Of a DNA stretch of 64,000 nucleotides, positions 8,013 through 16,923 are shown piece after piece. The notes under the pieces are model-generated. The model saw only the letters and a list, made by a program, of their open reading frames with translations, did no database searches and was not told where the DNA came from. Position numbers and translations under genes: made by a program. The stretch lies in assembly GCA_038323375.1 (NCBI GenBank), contig JBBQGV010000005.1, forward strand, positions 55,257 to 119,256, read 5' to 3'. Every line of letters begins with the position of its first letter. Positions within the stretch are counted from its first letter, which is position 1. Origin of the DNA: JABWAJ01 sp038323375 (GTDB taxonomy: Bacteria > Bacteroidota > Bacteroidia > Chitinophagales > Saprospiraceae).

Positions 8013-10111
8013 TACTGTGCTTCGTCTTTATCCACCACAATTTTACTCTTGCCGTTCAATTCAAAACCGGACACCTTGCGGTAAATGGCTTTGTATCTTT
8101 CCCAAACTTCGTCAGGCTGTTTTTTGCCGTTCACTTTCATTCCTTTCCCGGTGAGTTCGAGGGTGTAGTTCTCCGTGTTTTGGATTAAGCCATCTTTGAC
8201 TAAGGCTTTTTCAAGCGCTGATTCAACCGTTCGGTCAACCCGGCCGCCGTCTTCAAAATAACCCCAGATATTCCCGTCTGGTTGGGGTAGAAAATTTTCT
8301 ACCCGTCCAGGAAAATTTTCTACCCGTCCAAGTTCGCGGGCCGCCTGATCTTGTTGATTGCGATGTTCACCCCACTTTTCTTTGCGCTGTTTCTCCAACG
8401 CTTTCCATTCTTTTTTGTGCGCCATCAATGCTTTCCGCTGCGCTTCATTCAAGGCTTTGTGTTCTTCTGCCTTGAACAGGGCATCTTCCCGGAACCCTTC
8501 TGCCAGGGCTATTGCAAGCTCTTTTTCTTTCAGCAGGTTCAGGTAATGGCCTTCTTCAATTCTGGGATTGGGAAATAAATGACCTTCCTCAAAAAGCTCC
8601 CCATTCAGCTTGAAGGTTTTGTTTTCGTCATTCCATTCAAAAACAAAAGGTGCTGCACTATCCGAGCCTTCAATTTTGAAAAGGGTGTTGCTATTGGCAT
8701 CCCGCTCTTTGATGATATGGTGGGTTGCGCCATCGCCCCAAAAATCTGCCGGTGGCGCAGGAGGAACCGGCGACATCGGAGCCATCGGAGCCATGGGAGC
8801 CGTAGGCGGCATCGGGGGCATGGGGGGCATTGGCGGTAGTGGCGCTTCCCCAAAGGCTTCTTCCACCATGTTTTCATATTGAGCATAATCTGCGGGCGGA
8901 ATTTCTTTTCCGTTCACTTTCAGGTACGTAATGACGCCGTCTTTAACTTTGGCTTCCAACGATTTACCATTTTTTTCCAGGTTGACGCGTGCATTGCCTT
9001 TGGGCAATGAATCCGTTGTTACAACTGGCGTTCCAGCGGCAACCGCTGACAGGACGGGCGAGGTGTCGGGGGAATCCTGGTCGGGATAGGCTGCGCTAAC
9101 GGTGAGCACTAAAACGGCCAGCAGCAATAGACAAGTGGCTGTGAACTTCTCCATAATGTTTGATTTGTTTTGCGGATGATTTAATATGCGCCGCACACGG
9201 TTCAGCAAGCGGTTTTTGCTGCCGGAAAAGGCTAAGGCAAAATTGGAACGGGGGCGCGCCCACTCCTGAACGCTGACCAATGCTTTGGCGTAATCGAGTG
9301 AATTGTTGCAATGCAGGATGGCAATATCGTCGCAGCAGTCTTCCCGCTCGGCGCGGACGGCAGCTGATAACCACCACACCGCCGGGTTGAAGTAGAAGAG
9401 CGTTTCAATCATTGCCTGAAAAATATTGACTAAGAAGTCGCTTCGGTAAATATGGGCCAACTCGTGAGCCAACACGGCCTCCACTTGTTGTGGCGACAGG
9501 TTGTTCACCATACCGATGGGGAGCAGAATGACCGGCTTGAGGTACCCGATGGTCATGGGCGTTTTGATGGCAGCAGATTCCAGCAGGCGCACGGCCCGCC
9601 TAATCCCAATGCGCCGGGCAAAATGGAGCAGGGTTTGCTGCCATTTTTCCGGCAGGGGGCTTACGTGGCGGCGTTTCAATTGGTTGGCGTACATCAGTGC
9701 GCCGAGCATCCTCAATAGAAAAAAAGTCATCCCCAGCATCCATAAGGTCGCAATGAGCGGGGCGTTGCGGCTGAAATAGGCGCTGAATTGTTCAGTCATG
9801 CCGCCAGACCAGTTGCCGGTCGGAGTTGTCAATGGCAGTGCGGTCATATCGCCGGGGACAATCGCCGCAACGGGAAGTTCAGCAGTTGGTTCGTAGTAGT
9901 TGAAAAAAGTGATTGCGGCCCAAACCAAAACCCCGGCGAGCGCGCTCAGGGACAATAAATAGCGTTCGCGCGCAGGGCGTTGGTGCATCAATAACATGCC
10001 TACTCCGGCCACAGCCGCCAGCAATGCCGCCTGCCACAGGGAATGAACCACGGTCCAGCCTAAGGCTTGAATCACTTCTTCCGATAAGATTTGTGCAATT
10101 GTCATGATCAA
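8012..10111 (-). CDS. M56-family (BlaR1-like) membrane metallopeptidase
   Basis: A 699-residue protein with the BlaR1/MecR1 layout: N-terminal membrane helices at about residues 22-42, 52-70 and 118-140, then a cytoplasmic gluzincin zinc site HELAH at residues 216-220, then a fourth membrane helix near 320-340. BlaR1-type proteases relay an outside signal by triggering loss of the partner repressor BlaI. The gene lies 81 bp downstream of blaI on the same strand. The C-terminal 350 residues are not the penicillin-binding sensor of classical BlaR1. Instead they hold a Pro/Met/Ala-rich repeat (PPMPPMPPMPPTAPMAPMAP), a charged helix, and a seven-residue tandem duplication GRVENFP/GRVENFL. The signal sensed is unknown. 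Confidence 0.88.
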   Translation of the reverse strand: MIMTIAQILSEEVIQALGWTVVHSLWQAALLAAVAGVGMLLMHQRPARERYLLSLSALAGVLVWAAITFFNYYEPTAELPVAAIVPGDMTALPLTTPTGNWSGGMTEQFSAYFSRNAPLIATLWMLGMTFFLLRMLGALMYANQLKRRHVSPLPEKWQQTLLHFARRIGIRRAVRLLESAAIKTPMTIGYLKPVILLPIGMVNNLSPQQVEAVLAHELAHIYRSDFLVNIFQAMIETLFYFNPAVWWLSAAVRAEREDCCDDIAILHCNNSLDYAKALVSVQEWARPRSNFALAFSGSKNRLLNRVRRILNHPQNKSNIMEKFTATCLLLLAVLVLTVSAAYPDQDSPDTSPVLSAVAAGTPVVTTDSLPKGNARVNLEKNGKSLEAKVKDGVITYLKVNGKEIPPADYAQYENMVEEAFGEAPLPPMPPMPPMPPTAPMAPMAPMSPVPPAPPADFWGDGATHHIIKERDANSNTLFKIEGSDSAAPFVFEWNDENKTFKLNGELFEEGHLFPNPRIEEGHYLNLLKEKELAIALAEGFREDALFKAEEHKALNEAQRKALMAHKKEWKALEKQRKEKWGEHRNQQDQAARELGRVENFPGRVENFLPQPDGNIWGYFEDGGRVDRTVESALEKALVKDGLIQNTENYTLELTGKGMKVNGKKQPDEVWERYKAIYRKVSGFELNGKSKIVVDKDEAQ
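8285..8330. repeat. Palindrome and 21-bp tandem repeat inside blaR1-like gene
   Basis: 8285-8304 is a perfect 20-bp palindrome, GGGTAGAAAATTTTCTACCC. The segment 8289-8309 is repeated almost exactly at 8310-8330 (21 bp, so the reading frame is kept), giving two copies of the encoded GRVENF. Confidence 0.85.
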
Positions 10112-10192
10112 AACGGGTGCTTTGTTCTACAATGGATGAACTCTTGTCACGCTACTTGCGCCGAATCGGAGTTCTGCGGTACGGTGAATGAA

Positions 10193-10573
10193 CTATTGGC
10201 CTTCTCGCTCAATGCGTTCGATCAAGGCTTTGATTTCATCTAATTCTTTTTGGGATGCCTGATGCTGACCCAACGCCTGCATCACCATTTTCATAGCCGA
10301 ACCGTTAAAGGCAGCGTCAACAAACTGACCCAGCAACTTAGTTTTTGTGGCTGCTTCACTGGCGGCTGCTTCGTAAATGTGGCTGCGCTGGTCGGTATTG
10401 CGAATGGCGATGCCCTTGTCCACCATGATCTGCATCAACTTCAAGGTGGTGGTGTATCCAACCTCGCGTTGCTCATTAAGCTTGTCGTTGACAAAGCGCA
10501 CCGGGGAAGGGCCATAATGCCAGAGAATCTGAAGAATCTCTAATTCTGCTTCGGTAGGCTTGGGAATTTCCAT
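10193..10573 (-). CDS. BlaI/MecI/CopY-family transcriptional repressor
   Basis: A 126-residue winged-helix repressor. PTEAELEILQILWHYGPSPVRFVNDKLNEQREVGYTTTLKLMQIMVDKGI spans the DNA-binding domain, with the recognition helix around YTTTLKLMQIM. The C-terminal helix (QFVDAAFNGSAMKMVMQAL, then a coiled-coil-like tail) is the dimerisation part. Its partner M56 protease gene follows, as in beta-lactamase control systems, but no beta-lactamase gene is present here. Two matching dyads 139-184 bp upstream are the probable operators and would give autoregulation. Confidence 0.95.
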   Translation of the reverse strand: MEIPKPTEAELEILQILWHYGPSPVRFVNDKLNEQREVGYTTTLKLMQIMVDKGIAIRNTDQRSHIYEAAASEAATKTKLLGQFVDAAFNGSAMKMVMQALGQHQASQKELDEIKALIERIEREGQ

Positions 10574-10711
10574 TAATTTAGATGTTTAGAACAGATAAAA
10601 ACTTTGGATTCATCTGGTTTTGGGGCCATCATCAGGTAAAGTCGGGTGATTTTAGTTGTGCGTTGCATCAAGGTGAATAAAGTGCCTAATCTGTTTCGCA
10701 ATGCAAGTATA

Positions 10712-10757
10712 TACGAAGACTTTCGTAAGTGCAAATTTATTTACGAATATTTTCGTA
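10712..10757. promoter_or_regulatory. Twin BlaI-type operators in the divergent promoter region
   Basis: Two dyads share one design, TACGAA-N4-TTCGTA: 10712-10727 (spacer GACT) and 10742-10757 (spacer TATT). Their centres are 30 bp apart, about three helical turns, so bound dimers would lie on the same DNA face. Between them, on the minus strand, is TAAATTTG (10739-10732), an exact TAnnTTTG -7 box facing blaI. The right operator overlaps TACTTTG, a near-consensus box facing the DUF1648 gene. Confidence 0.8.
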
Positions 10758-10857
10758 CTTTGAGAAGAATTTAACAATTCATCTATATACCGGCAAAGGC
10801 TTTTATCTTTTTAATTGCCGTGTTTTTTACGCATATTTAATTAACAATCATTTTGTT

Positions 10858-11340
10858 ATGAAAGTCAACTTAGAAAAATCGGGCCTGGAAAGGGCTTGCG
10901 ATATTTTGGCGCTGACCGGGCTTGTCTTATTTGTGGTGCTGATTGCAATCTACTGGTCAAAATTGCCGGCGACCATTCCCATCCACTTCAATCTTGGAGG
11001 GGAAGCAGATGGCTGGGGTCGCAAGGCTACCATTTTGGTGCTTCCAGGGATTGCTTTGTTTATTTATGTGACGATGACCCTGGCGATACAGTCTTCAAAA
11101 GACATCAATTATCCCGTGCGCATTACACCTGAAAATGCGGAGCGGCAATACCGGCTGGTGCGTCATTTGCTGGCGGTAATGAAAGTCGCTGTGATCTGGG
11201 GATTGCTGGGGATGACCTGGCTCATCCTGCAGACTGCGTTGTCGGAGGGCGCTCAATTGGGTAGTTGGCCAGCTTTTGTTCTTGTAGGATCGGTTTTTGC
11301 GATTCTGGGTGGGTATTTTGTTGCGGCTTTTAAAAAATAG
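10858..11340 (+). CDS. DUF1648 (SdpI-like) membrane protein
   Basis: A 160-residue membrane protein with four hydrophobic segments (about residues 16-36, 60-78, 103-125, 135-155). The diagnostic DUF1648 motif LPATIPIHFNLGGEADGWG lies between the first two. The family includes the N-terminal part of SdpI, the immunity protein against the Bacillus toxin SdpC, though most members are uncharacterised. The frame is open from 10729, but the ATG at 10858 gives the standard N-terminus and clears the operators. It is transcribed away from blaI across the shared operator region, so it is a likely target of that repressor. Confidence 0.85.
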   Translation: MKVNLEKSGLERACDILALTGLVLFVVLIAIYWSKLPATIPIHFNLGGEADGWGRKATILVLPGIALFIYVTMTLAIQSSKDINYPVRITPENAERQYRLVRHLLAVMKVAVIWGLLGMTWLILQTALSEGAQLGSWPAFVLVGSVFAILGGYFVAAFKK

Positions 11341-11383
11341 AGGCTTGAATCATTTGGTTTTTATGATGGTTTTGACTCAAAAT

Positions 11384-11417
11384 AGAAGAGGCTGTCTACT
11401 AAGAGACACCCTCTTCT
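11384..11417. terminator. Bidirectional terminator hairpin
   Basis: A 14-bp stem with one mismatch, AGAAGAGGCTGTCT (11384-11397) against 11404-11417, loop ACTAAG. It lies between the convergent DUF1648 gene and the gene at 11437. A hairpin with related sequence lies at 49041-49075. Confidence 0.75.
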
Positions 11418-11436
11418 AAAGTTCTGACTTTGGTGA

Positions 11437-14400
11437 CTACCAGCCCGGAATCAAATTCAATCCAAACGCCCCCTTTGCATTTTTTTGCAGCGGGATGGCG
11501 TAATACGGCTCCAGAATGAGCGCGCCGAACAGGTTGATCCGTAAAGAAGCCCCTGCGCTGAATACCGGCTGAACCGGGTATACCGTAAACTCCCCGTTGA
11601 ACTGCGGCTCACTAATGTTGAACTGCTCGTAATCGAACCACGTCATACCGCCATCCACAAAAAAGTTAAGGTCGGTGAGCAGGACATTCGATTTGATCAA
11701 GGCCAGCCTTTTCGGACCGGTGAACGGAATGCGCACTTCAAAATTGGCCACCAGCAATTTGCTGCCCACTAACTGATCGAATACGTAATCGTTTTGCAAA
11801 AACAGGTCGAGCGCCGTGTTGGAATTGTATCCGCGGATAAACCAGGGGTTGCCTACAAACAAAGGAGTCAACTCGGTGCTGCCTGCGCCGTAACGCCCGT
11901 AGTGCATCGCCCGGAACGCAAAGGCTACGGGTTTGTAAAAGCGATAGATACGGTAATCGGCCGTCAACGCCGTGAAGTTGAAATCCCCGAAATATTGCTC
12001 TAGGCCCAAGCGGTAGCGTTGCCCCTGAAGCGGTGCCGTCATGCCAAAAAAGCTGTTATCGCCTACTAAGGCGGCTTCGGCGGTGACGAGATTAAGTGCG
12101 GGCGGCGCATCCAATTTGGTGCGATCCTGCTTGATCAGGCTACCGAAATCATCGTAGTAGTTGACCAATTTCGTGAGCTGATTGCTGTAAATGGATCCGG
12201 ACGCTCCTACCTCAACCCGGGCTGTGGTAGAAAATGGATACTGTGCAAAAAAGCCCAATTGGTCTTCAAAAAGCCGATATACGCTAAACTCATAGCGGTC
12301 TGTCCTTAAAAACAGGTCGTCGCCAACGGGCAGCGGGAAGTCGAATTGGATATTGTCCAAACTCAAACTCCGGTAAGGCGTGTGAGAAAGGTAAGCGCCC
12401 CAGTTGATTCGGTCTTTTCGGTTGACGTAGGCCAGCGTTCCGCCAATATCGCTGATTTCGCCATTGAGCGACAGGCTTGTGAAGAACTGGTGGTTGCCCA
12501 TAATGTCGCTGAACAACAAATCTACCCCGCCGGCTACTCCGGATGTGGTTCCAAATACATTGTTTGTTCCGATGCCGATTCCACCGCCGCCGCCTGCGTA
12601 GTCCAACTTGAATTTGGATTTGTAAGGTTGCTCTTTAAGTTGATCGCTGGTCAATTCAGCAGGCGGTTGGGGAATGTCGAGGTTGGCATCCACCAGAGCA
12701 GTTGCCTGGCGATTCACGCGGGGCAAGTATGCCTGGGTCATGTCCACCGCTTTTGGATCAACCTCTTTATAAAGGAATTCATCCAGTTTTGCCCGGTAAA
12801 TATTGTACCCGTTTTTGTTGTAATGGGTATAAGCAATCCGGTTGTTGCGTCGCGCCAGACTAATGGCCGGCGAATACGAAGTAATGCCGCTGACGCCGGT
12901 CAATAAATCGGTCAACTGGTAGACCTTACCAGTGGTTGGTTCGTACTGGTAGATGTTGCGGAAGCCGTCCCGGTCCGATAGGAAAATGATGTTGTTGGCC
13001 GTGTCGGGCAGGGGGTTCAGGTTATCCGCGCCGGGGAAAATGTCAATATGGCTGACGCTGTTGTCTGCCATGTTCAGCGTTGCAAGATTAAAGGTCCACT
13101 TGCCGTGGGTTTTGCCACGTTTCATACTCAATTCATCCGTTGCGAAAGCAAGAAAAGAGCCGTCTTCGCTCCAGGCGGGATGCATTTCCGAATAGCGGTT
13201 GTTCGTGAGCTGGGTAATTTTCTCTGATTTGAGGTTGTAGGAAAAAACATCTACCTGCCCGTTGGCCAAGCCCGTGAACGCGATGGTTTTGCCATCCGGC
13301 GACCAGGCTGGATTGGTAAAGGCGGGCACGCCTTTCAACGGGGTTTCGAGCACCGTTTTCCCGGTCTGGACTTCTTTGATAAGGAGAATATTGCTCCCTT
13401 GGCTCACACCCACAAACGCAAATTGTTTGCTGTCGGGCGACCAGGTTCCTGCCGATTCGATGTAGTTGAAATCGTCAATATGCCCGTCTTTCAGTGTACT
13501 GGCCACGCGGCGAATGATTTTTCCGGTGCGGGCGTCCGCCAGGAAAAGATCAATCGTGAACAGGTTTTTTTCAGACAAAAAAATCACAAATTGCCCATTC
13601 GGGCTGAGCACCGGCGAGATATTCATGCGCCCGGCATTTTCATCGTTGATGAGGGCTTTGCCAATGGTGCGCTCTTTTTTATCGCCTAATTCGCTTCCAA
13701 AATGCCGTTTAATCAGACTGACCCATAGCTCTGACAGGGCTTTACTGCTCATGCCCATCACCCTTTCACAGGCTTCGTCGAATCCATATTTGGCCGTAAC
13801 CATAAACAAAGGTTCAATGATTTCATCGCCTTTCAGCCCGGTGACAAAGACCCAAAAGGTATGGCCATAGCGGTAAGGGAAGTATTGCGGGTTGTTCAAT
13901 TTTTTGAGCGTGGGCACATCGTCGTTCAGTACCGCATCACGCATCCACATCGCGGTTTGCGCGTCTACGCTACCGATAGACATGTATTCCGCCAGCCCTT
14001 CTACCATCCAGAGCGGCAGATTCGACAGGTTATTGAGGGACGTAGAGTCGCCGTTTAGCACCATATTGTACTGAAAAGCGTGTACCAATTCGTGCCCCAG
14101 CACGTGGTGTGTTTGCTGGTTCGACATGGCTAATGGCAGAATCACCCGGTTTTTGAAAGCTTCGGTAACGCCGCCGGTTCCTACACCGATTTCCCCCGAA
14201 ATGGTATTCGTTTGTTGAAAATCGGGGTGGTCGTTGTAAAAAATGAGCGGATTTCGCTTGATAATCGTATCCTGAAGTACCGCCTGGTGGATGCGGTACC
14301 AGCGCTCCGATTGTTCGGCCAGATCCTGTAGCAAAGAATCGTTATTCAGATAGTGGTAGATCTCAAAATGCGGTGTCTGGAGCACCCGGTAGTCTATTTG

Positions 14401-14496
14401 TTCATACCGGGGTTTGTTCCTTCCAAAATACTGCGCCTGAAGCGACACGGCGAGAAGTAGTGCCAGCAGAATCAGGCTTGATCTTTTTATGTTCAT
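11437..14496 (-). CDS. Gluzincin peptidase / TolB-like propeller / outer-membrane barrel protein
   Basis: A 1019-residue protein with a signal peptide (MNIKRSSLILLALLLAVSLQ, cleavage near AQ22) and three parts. Residues about 30-270 form a peptidase MA-like domain with zinc motif HELVH at 135-139. Residues about 280-600 contain WD40-like TolB propeller repeats (SPNGQFVIFLSEK, SPDSKQFAFVG, SPDGKTIAFTG, AWSEDGSFLAFATDE). From about 650 to the end is an Omp85/surface-antigen-type beta-barrel, with GNPWFIRGYNSNTALDLFLQ near residue 890 and a terminal hydrophobic-aromatic strand ending in GW. Such proteins occur in Bacteroidota and probably sit in the outer membrane with the protease domain in the periplasm. 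The substrate is unknown. Confidence 0.85.
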   Translation of the reverse strand: MNIKRSSLILLALLLAVSLQAQYFGRNKPRYEQIDYRVLQTPHFEIYHYLNNDSLLQDLAEQSERWYRIHQAVLQDTIIKRNPLIFYNDHPDFQQTNTISGEIGVGTGGVTEAFKNRVILPLAMSNQQTHHVLGHELVHAFQYNMVLNGDSTSLNNLSNLPLWMVEGLAEYMSIGSVDAQTAMWMRDAVLNDDVPTLKKLNNPQYFPYRYGHTFWVFVTGLKGDEIIEPLFMVTAKYGFDEACERVMGMSSKALSELWVSLIKRHFGSELGDKKERTIGKALINDENAGRMNISPVLSPNGQFVIFLSEKNLFTIDLFLADARTGKIIRRVASTLKDGHIDDFNYIESAGTWSPDSKQFAFVGVSQGSNILLIKEVQTGKTVLETPLKGVPAFTNPAWSPDGKTIAFTGLANGQVDVFSYNLKSEKITQLTNNRYSEMHPAWSEDGSFLAFATDELSMKRGKTHGKWTFNLATLNMADNSVSHIDIFPGADNLNPLPDTANNIIFLSDRDGFRNIYQYEPTTGKVYQLTDLLTGVSGITSYSPAISLARRNNRIAYTHYNKNGYNIYRAKLDEFLYKEVDPKAVDMTQAYLPRVNRQATALVDANLDIPQPPAELTSDQLKEQPYKSKFKLDYAGGGGGIGIGTNNVFGTTSGVAGGVDLLFSDIMGNHQFFTSLSLNGEISDIGGTLAYVNRKDRINWGAYLSHTPYRSLSLDNIQFDFPLPVGDDLFLRTDRYEFSVYRLFEDQLGFFAQYPFSTTARVEVGASGSIYSNQLTKLVNYYDDFGSLIKQDRTKLDAPPALNLVTAEAALVGDNSFFGMTAPLQGQRYRLGLEQYFGDFNFTALTADYRIYRFYKPVAFAFRAMHYGRYGAGSTELTPLFVGNPWFIRGYNSNTALDLFLQNDYVFDQLVGSKLLVANFEVRIPFTGPKRLALIKSNVLLTDLNFFVDGGMTWFDYEQFNISEPQFNGEFTVYPVQPVFSAGASLRINLFGALILEPYYAIPLQKNAKGAFGLNLIPGW

Positions 14497-14732
14497 GCGA
14501 GCTGTTTTTTGGTGATAAAGACAGTATTATTAACAACTTAGAAATGTTATCGGTACTTAAAATTTTGCCTTCAACTCGTTAATTTTGTCTTAAACTGAAT
14601 TTGTCCGTAAGTTTACCGACACTTGAAAAACAGATTAGCTTGAAGACTTTAGATCCAAAAGGCCATCAGAAGGTAAAAGCACAGCATGCTTTTTGCTAAA
14701 ATATGACGCTATCGTCTCATAATTAAACACCT

Positions 14733-16139
14733 ATGTCCACACTTTTGATTTTTATTGTCGTCTATTTAATCGGCACTTTGTTAATTGGTTGGTGGGCAGC
14801 CCGCCGGGTTCACAACACGCAGGATTATGTGATTGCCGGAAGGCGCATGCCCATGTTGATAGCTGCCTGTGCTTTGTTTGCTACCTGGTACGGCTCCGAA
14901 ACAATCATGGGAGCGCCGGCGAAATATTCCGAGGAAGGGCTTCAGGGCGTCATGGAAGACCCATTTGGCAGTAGCCTGTGCCTCATTCTTGTAGGGTTGT
15001 TTTTTGCGAGGCCGTTGTACCGGCTCAATATCCTGACCTTAGTTGATTTTTTCAAACTCCGGTTTAGCCGTCGTGTGGAAACCATTGCAGCTATATTTAT
15101 CGTGCCGTCTTATTTCGGCTGGATTGCTGCGCAGATGGTTGCAATGGCGCTGTTGCTGAATGTATTGCTGGGGATTGACCTGCCCTGGGGGATTTTCATC
15201 TGCCTGCTGGTGGTCGTTATGTACACTTATGTTGGCGGGATGTGGTCGGTTTCAGTTACGGACTTTGTGCAAACCATTATGATTATTATTGGCATGGTGG
15301 CGCTGGCTATTTTGCTGGCGAATGAAGCAGGTGGCGTTCAAGCGGTATTGGAAAAAGCGCCAGAAAATGCTTTTCAGTTTTTCCCGGAGCGCGACTTGCA
15401 AAGTATGCTGACCTATTTTGCCGCCTGGATCACGATTGGCCTCGGATCCATTCCGCAGCAGGACGTTTTCCAGCGGGTCATGTCCGCCAAAAGCGAAAAA
15501 TCAGCGGTTGGCGCCTCCTTAATATCCGGGTTGATGTACCTCACCATTGGCCTTATTCCATTGTTCATTACCTTGTGCGGCAAAGTTTTGTATAGTGATT
15601 TTGGCGATGACGACCCACAGAAATTGATCCCCATGATGGTGCTCAACCATACGGGGGTTGTGATGCAAATTTTATTTTTTGGCGCTTTGTTGTCTGCCAT
15701 CCTTAGTACGACGGCAGGGGCCATTCTCGCCCCGGCAACCATCATCGGCGAAAACCTGATCCGCCCGATCTACCGCAAAATGAGCGACCAGATGCTGTTG
15801 CGCACCATGCGCTTTTCAGTGGTTGGCGTGGCGGTTTGTTCAGCCGTTATGGCAACAACCAACACGAATATTTACGAATTGGTGGCCGATTCTTCCATCC
15901 TGAGTTTGGTTTCCCTTTTTGTTCCGCTCACGGCGGGTTTGTATTGGAAGCGTGCGTCCGATATGGGCGCGTTGTTGTCCATTCTTGGCGGGATGGGCGG
16001 CTGGATTGTCGGGGAAATTTTTGAAACAACCACGCCTACCCTGCTCATCGGATTGGGTTCCAGCATTGCGTTTATGATATTAGGCAGCTTGATCATGCCG
16101 GATAAAACGTATGGGGCGTTTAAGGAGAAGACGGGGTGA
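14733..16139 (+). CDS. Sodium:solute symporter family protein
   Basis: A 468-residue transporter of the SSS family, with 12-13 predicted hydrophobic helices spread over the whole length. The N-terminal block RVHNTQDYVIAGRRMP, ATWYGSETIMGAPAKYSEEG, and the helix GSIPQQDVFQRVMSAKSEKSAVGAS near residues 235-260 match the family core. Members import solutes such as proline, pantothenate, sugars or carboxylates using the Na+ gradient. The neighbours do not reveal the substrate. The 236-bp region upstream shows no other feature. Confidence 0.92.
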   Translation: MSTLLIFIVVYLIGTLLIGWWAARRVHNTQDYVIAGRRMPMLIAACALFATWYGSETIMGAPAKYSEEGLQGVMEDPFGSSLCLILVGLFFARPLYRLNILTLVDFFKLRFSRRVETIAAIFIVPSYFGWIAAQMVAMALLLNVLLGIDLPWGIFICLLVVVMYTYVGGMWSVSVTDFVQTIMIIIGMVALAILLANEAGGVQAVLEKAPENAFQFFPERDLQSMLTYFAAWITIGLGSIPQQDVFQRVMSAKSEKSAVGASLISGLMYLTIGLIPLFITLCGKVLYSDFGDDDPQKLIPMMVLNHTGVVMQILFFGALLSAILSTTAGAILAPATIIGENLIRPIYRKMSDQMLLRTMRFSVVGVAVCSAVMATTNTNIYELVADSSILSLVSLFVPLTAGLYWKRASDMGALLSILGGMGGWIVGEIFETTTPTLLIGLGSSIAFMILGSLIMPDKTYGAFKEKTG

Positions 16140-16230
16140 TTAGTTGGATCTCATCAATGATATTCTTGTTGCAAGAAAGGATGTTTTCATGTAAGTTTGT
16201 AGTAAGCTTCATCAATGAAAATTTTGCATC

Positions 16231-16470
16231 ATGACTTCAACACCTGTTTTCGACGAAATTCTCGAATTTGTAACTGGCTCTGATCCCAATAAGATTCTTG
16301 GATTTCATCTTTCTGATCAGTCGCAGCAAAGAGTAGAATCATTAATAGAGAAGGAAAAGGAGAGTAGGCTGGATGCAGAAGAGCAGCATGAATTAGACTA
16401 TTTTCTAATGTTTGAACATTTAATGCGTATGGCGAAAGCACGCGCTCTGAAACAACTTTCCACTCCTTAA
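16231..16470 (+). CDS. Small conserved-type protein upstream of HNH gene
   Basis: A 79-residue, acidic, mostly helical protein (ILEFVTGSDPNKILGFHLSDQSQQRVESLIEKEKESRLDAEEQ...). No catalytic motif is seen. Its last base overlaps the first base of the HNH nuclease gene, so the two are translationally coupled. Small proteins of this size directly upstream of HNH nuclease genes recur in cyanobacteria and Bacteroidota, as far as I recall. A toxin-antitoxin or nuclease-partner role is possible, but this is inference. Confidence 0.7.
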   Translation: MTSTPVFDEILEFVTGSDPNKILGFHLSDQSQQRVESLIEKEKESRLDAEEQHELDYFLMFEHLMRMAKARALKQLSTP

Positions 16471-16903
16471 TGAGCCGCTATATTTCACCAGCCTGGCGCA
16501 ATTTAGTTGCTGAGCGAGCGCATCATCTTTGCGAATATTGTCTTTCTTTCGAAGAATTTTCTGTTGTAAAGTTTCAGGTAGAACACATCATCAGTATCAA
16601 ACATCGTGGTTCAACTACTTTAGACAACCTTGCTCATTCCTGTGTTTTCTGTAATAGGAATAAGGGTTCGGATATGGGACTATATTGAAAGACCAAAGGT
16701 TTATCCGGTTTTTTAACCCAAGGACAGATCAATGGAAAGATCATTTTGCGATCTCAGGAGTATTGCTTTTATCTAAAACCGAAATTGGAGAAGCGACACT
16801 TAGAATTCTTGATCTAAATCACTTTGAGCGGTTAATGGAGCGGCAGGCATTACAAGAAGTTGGTTTTTTTCCACACCCAAATGCCCAACAAATTATTTTT
16901 TAA
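16470..16903 (+). pseudogene. HNH endonuclease gene split by a frameshift
   Basis: The first frame (16470-16688) encodes the HNH core: CEYCLSFEEF near residues 24-33, the VEHIISIKHRGSTTLDNLAHSC segment with the HxxxH-type metal ligand, then CNRNKGSDMG, and stops at once. The second frame (open to 16903) continues the same protein as TILKDQRFIRFFNPRTDQWKDHF and RILDLNHFERLMERQ, which is the expected C-terminal half of full-length HNH proteins of this type (about 145 residues). One missing base near 16674-16680 explains the break. Either the gene is inactivated, or this is a sequencing error. The upstream partner gene is intact. Confidence 0.8.
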
Positions 16904-16923
16904 AGCACACAGTCATAAAGTAT

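Noticed and set aside
8012..10573. Beta-lactam resistance operon based on blaI/blaR1.
   Set aside because: The BlaR1-like protein lacks a penicillin-binding sensor, and no beta-lactamase or PBP2a-like gene is adjacent.
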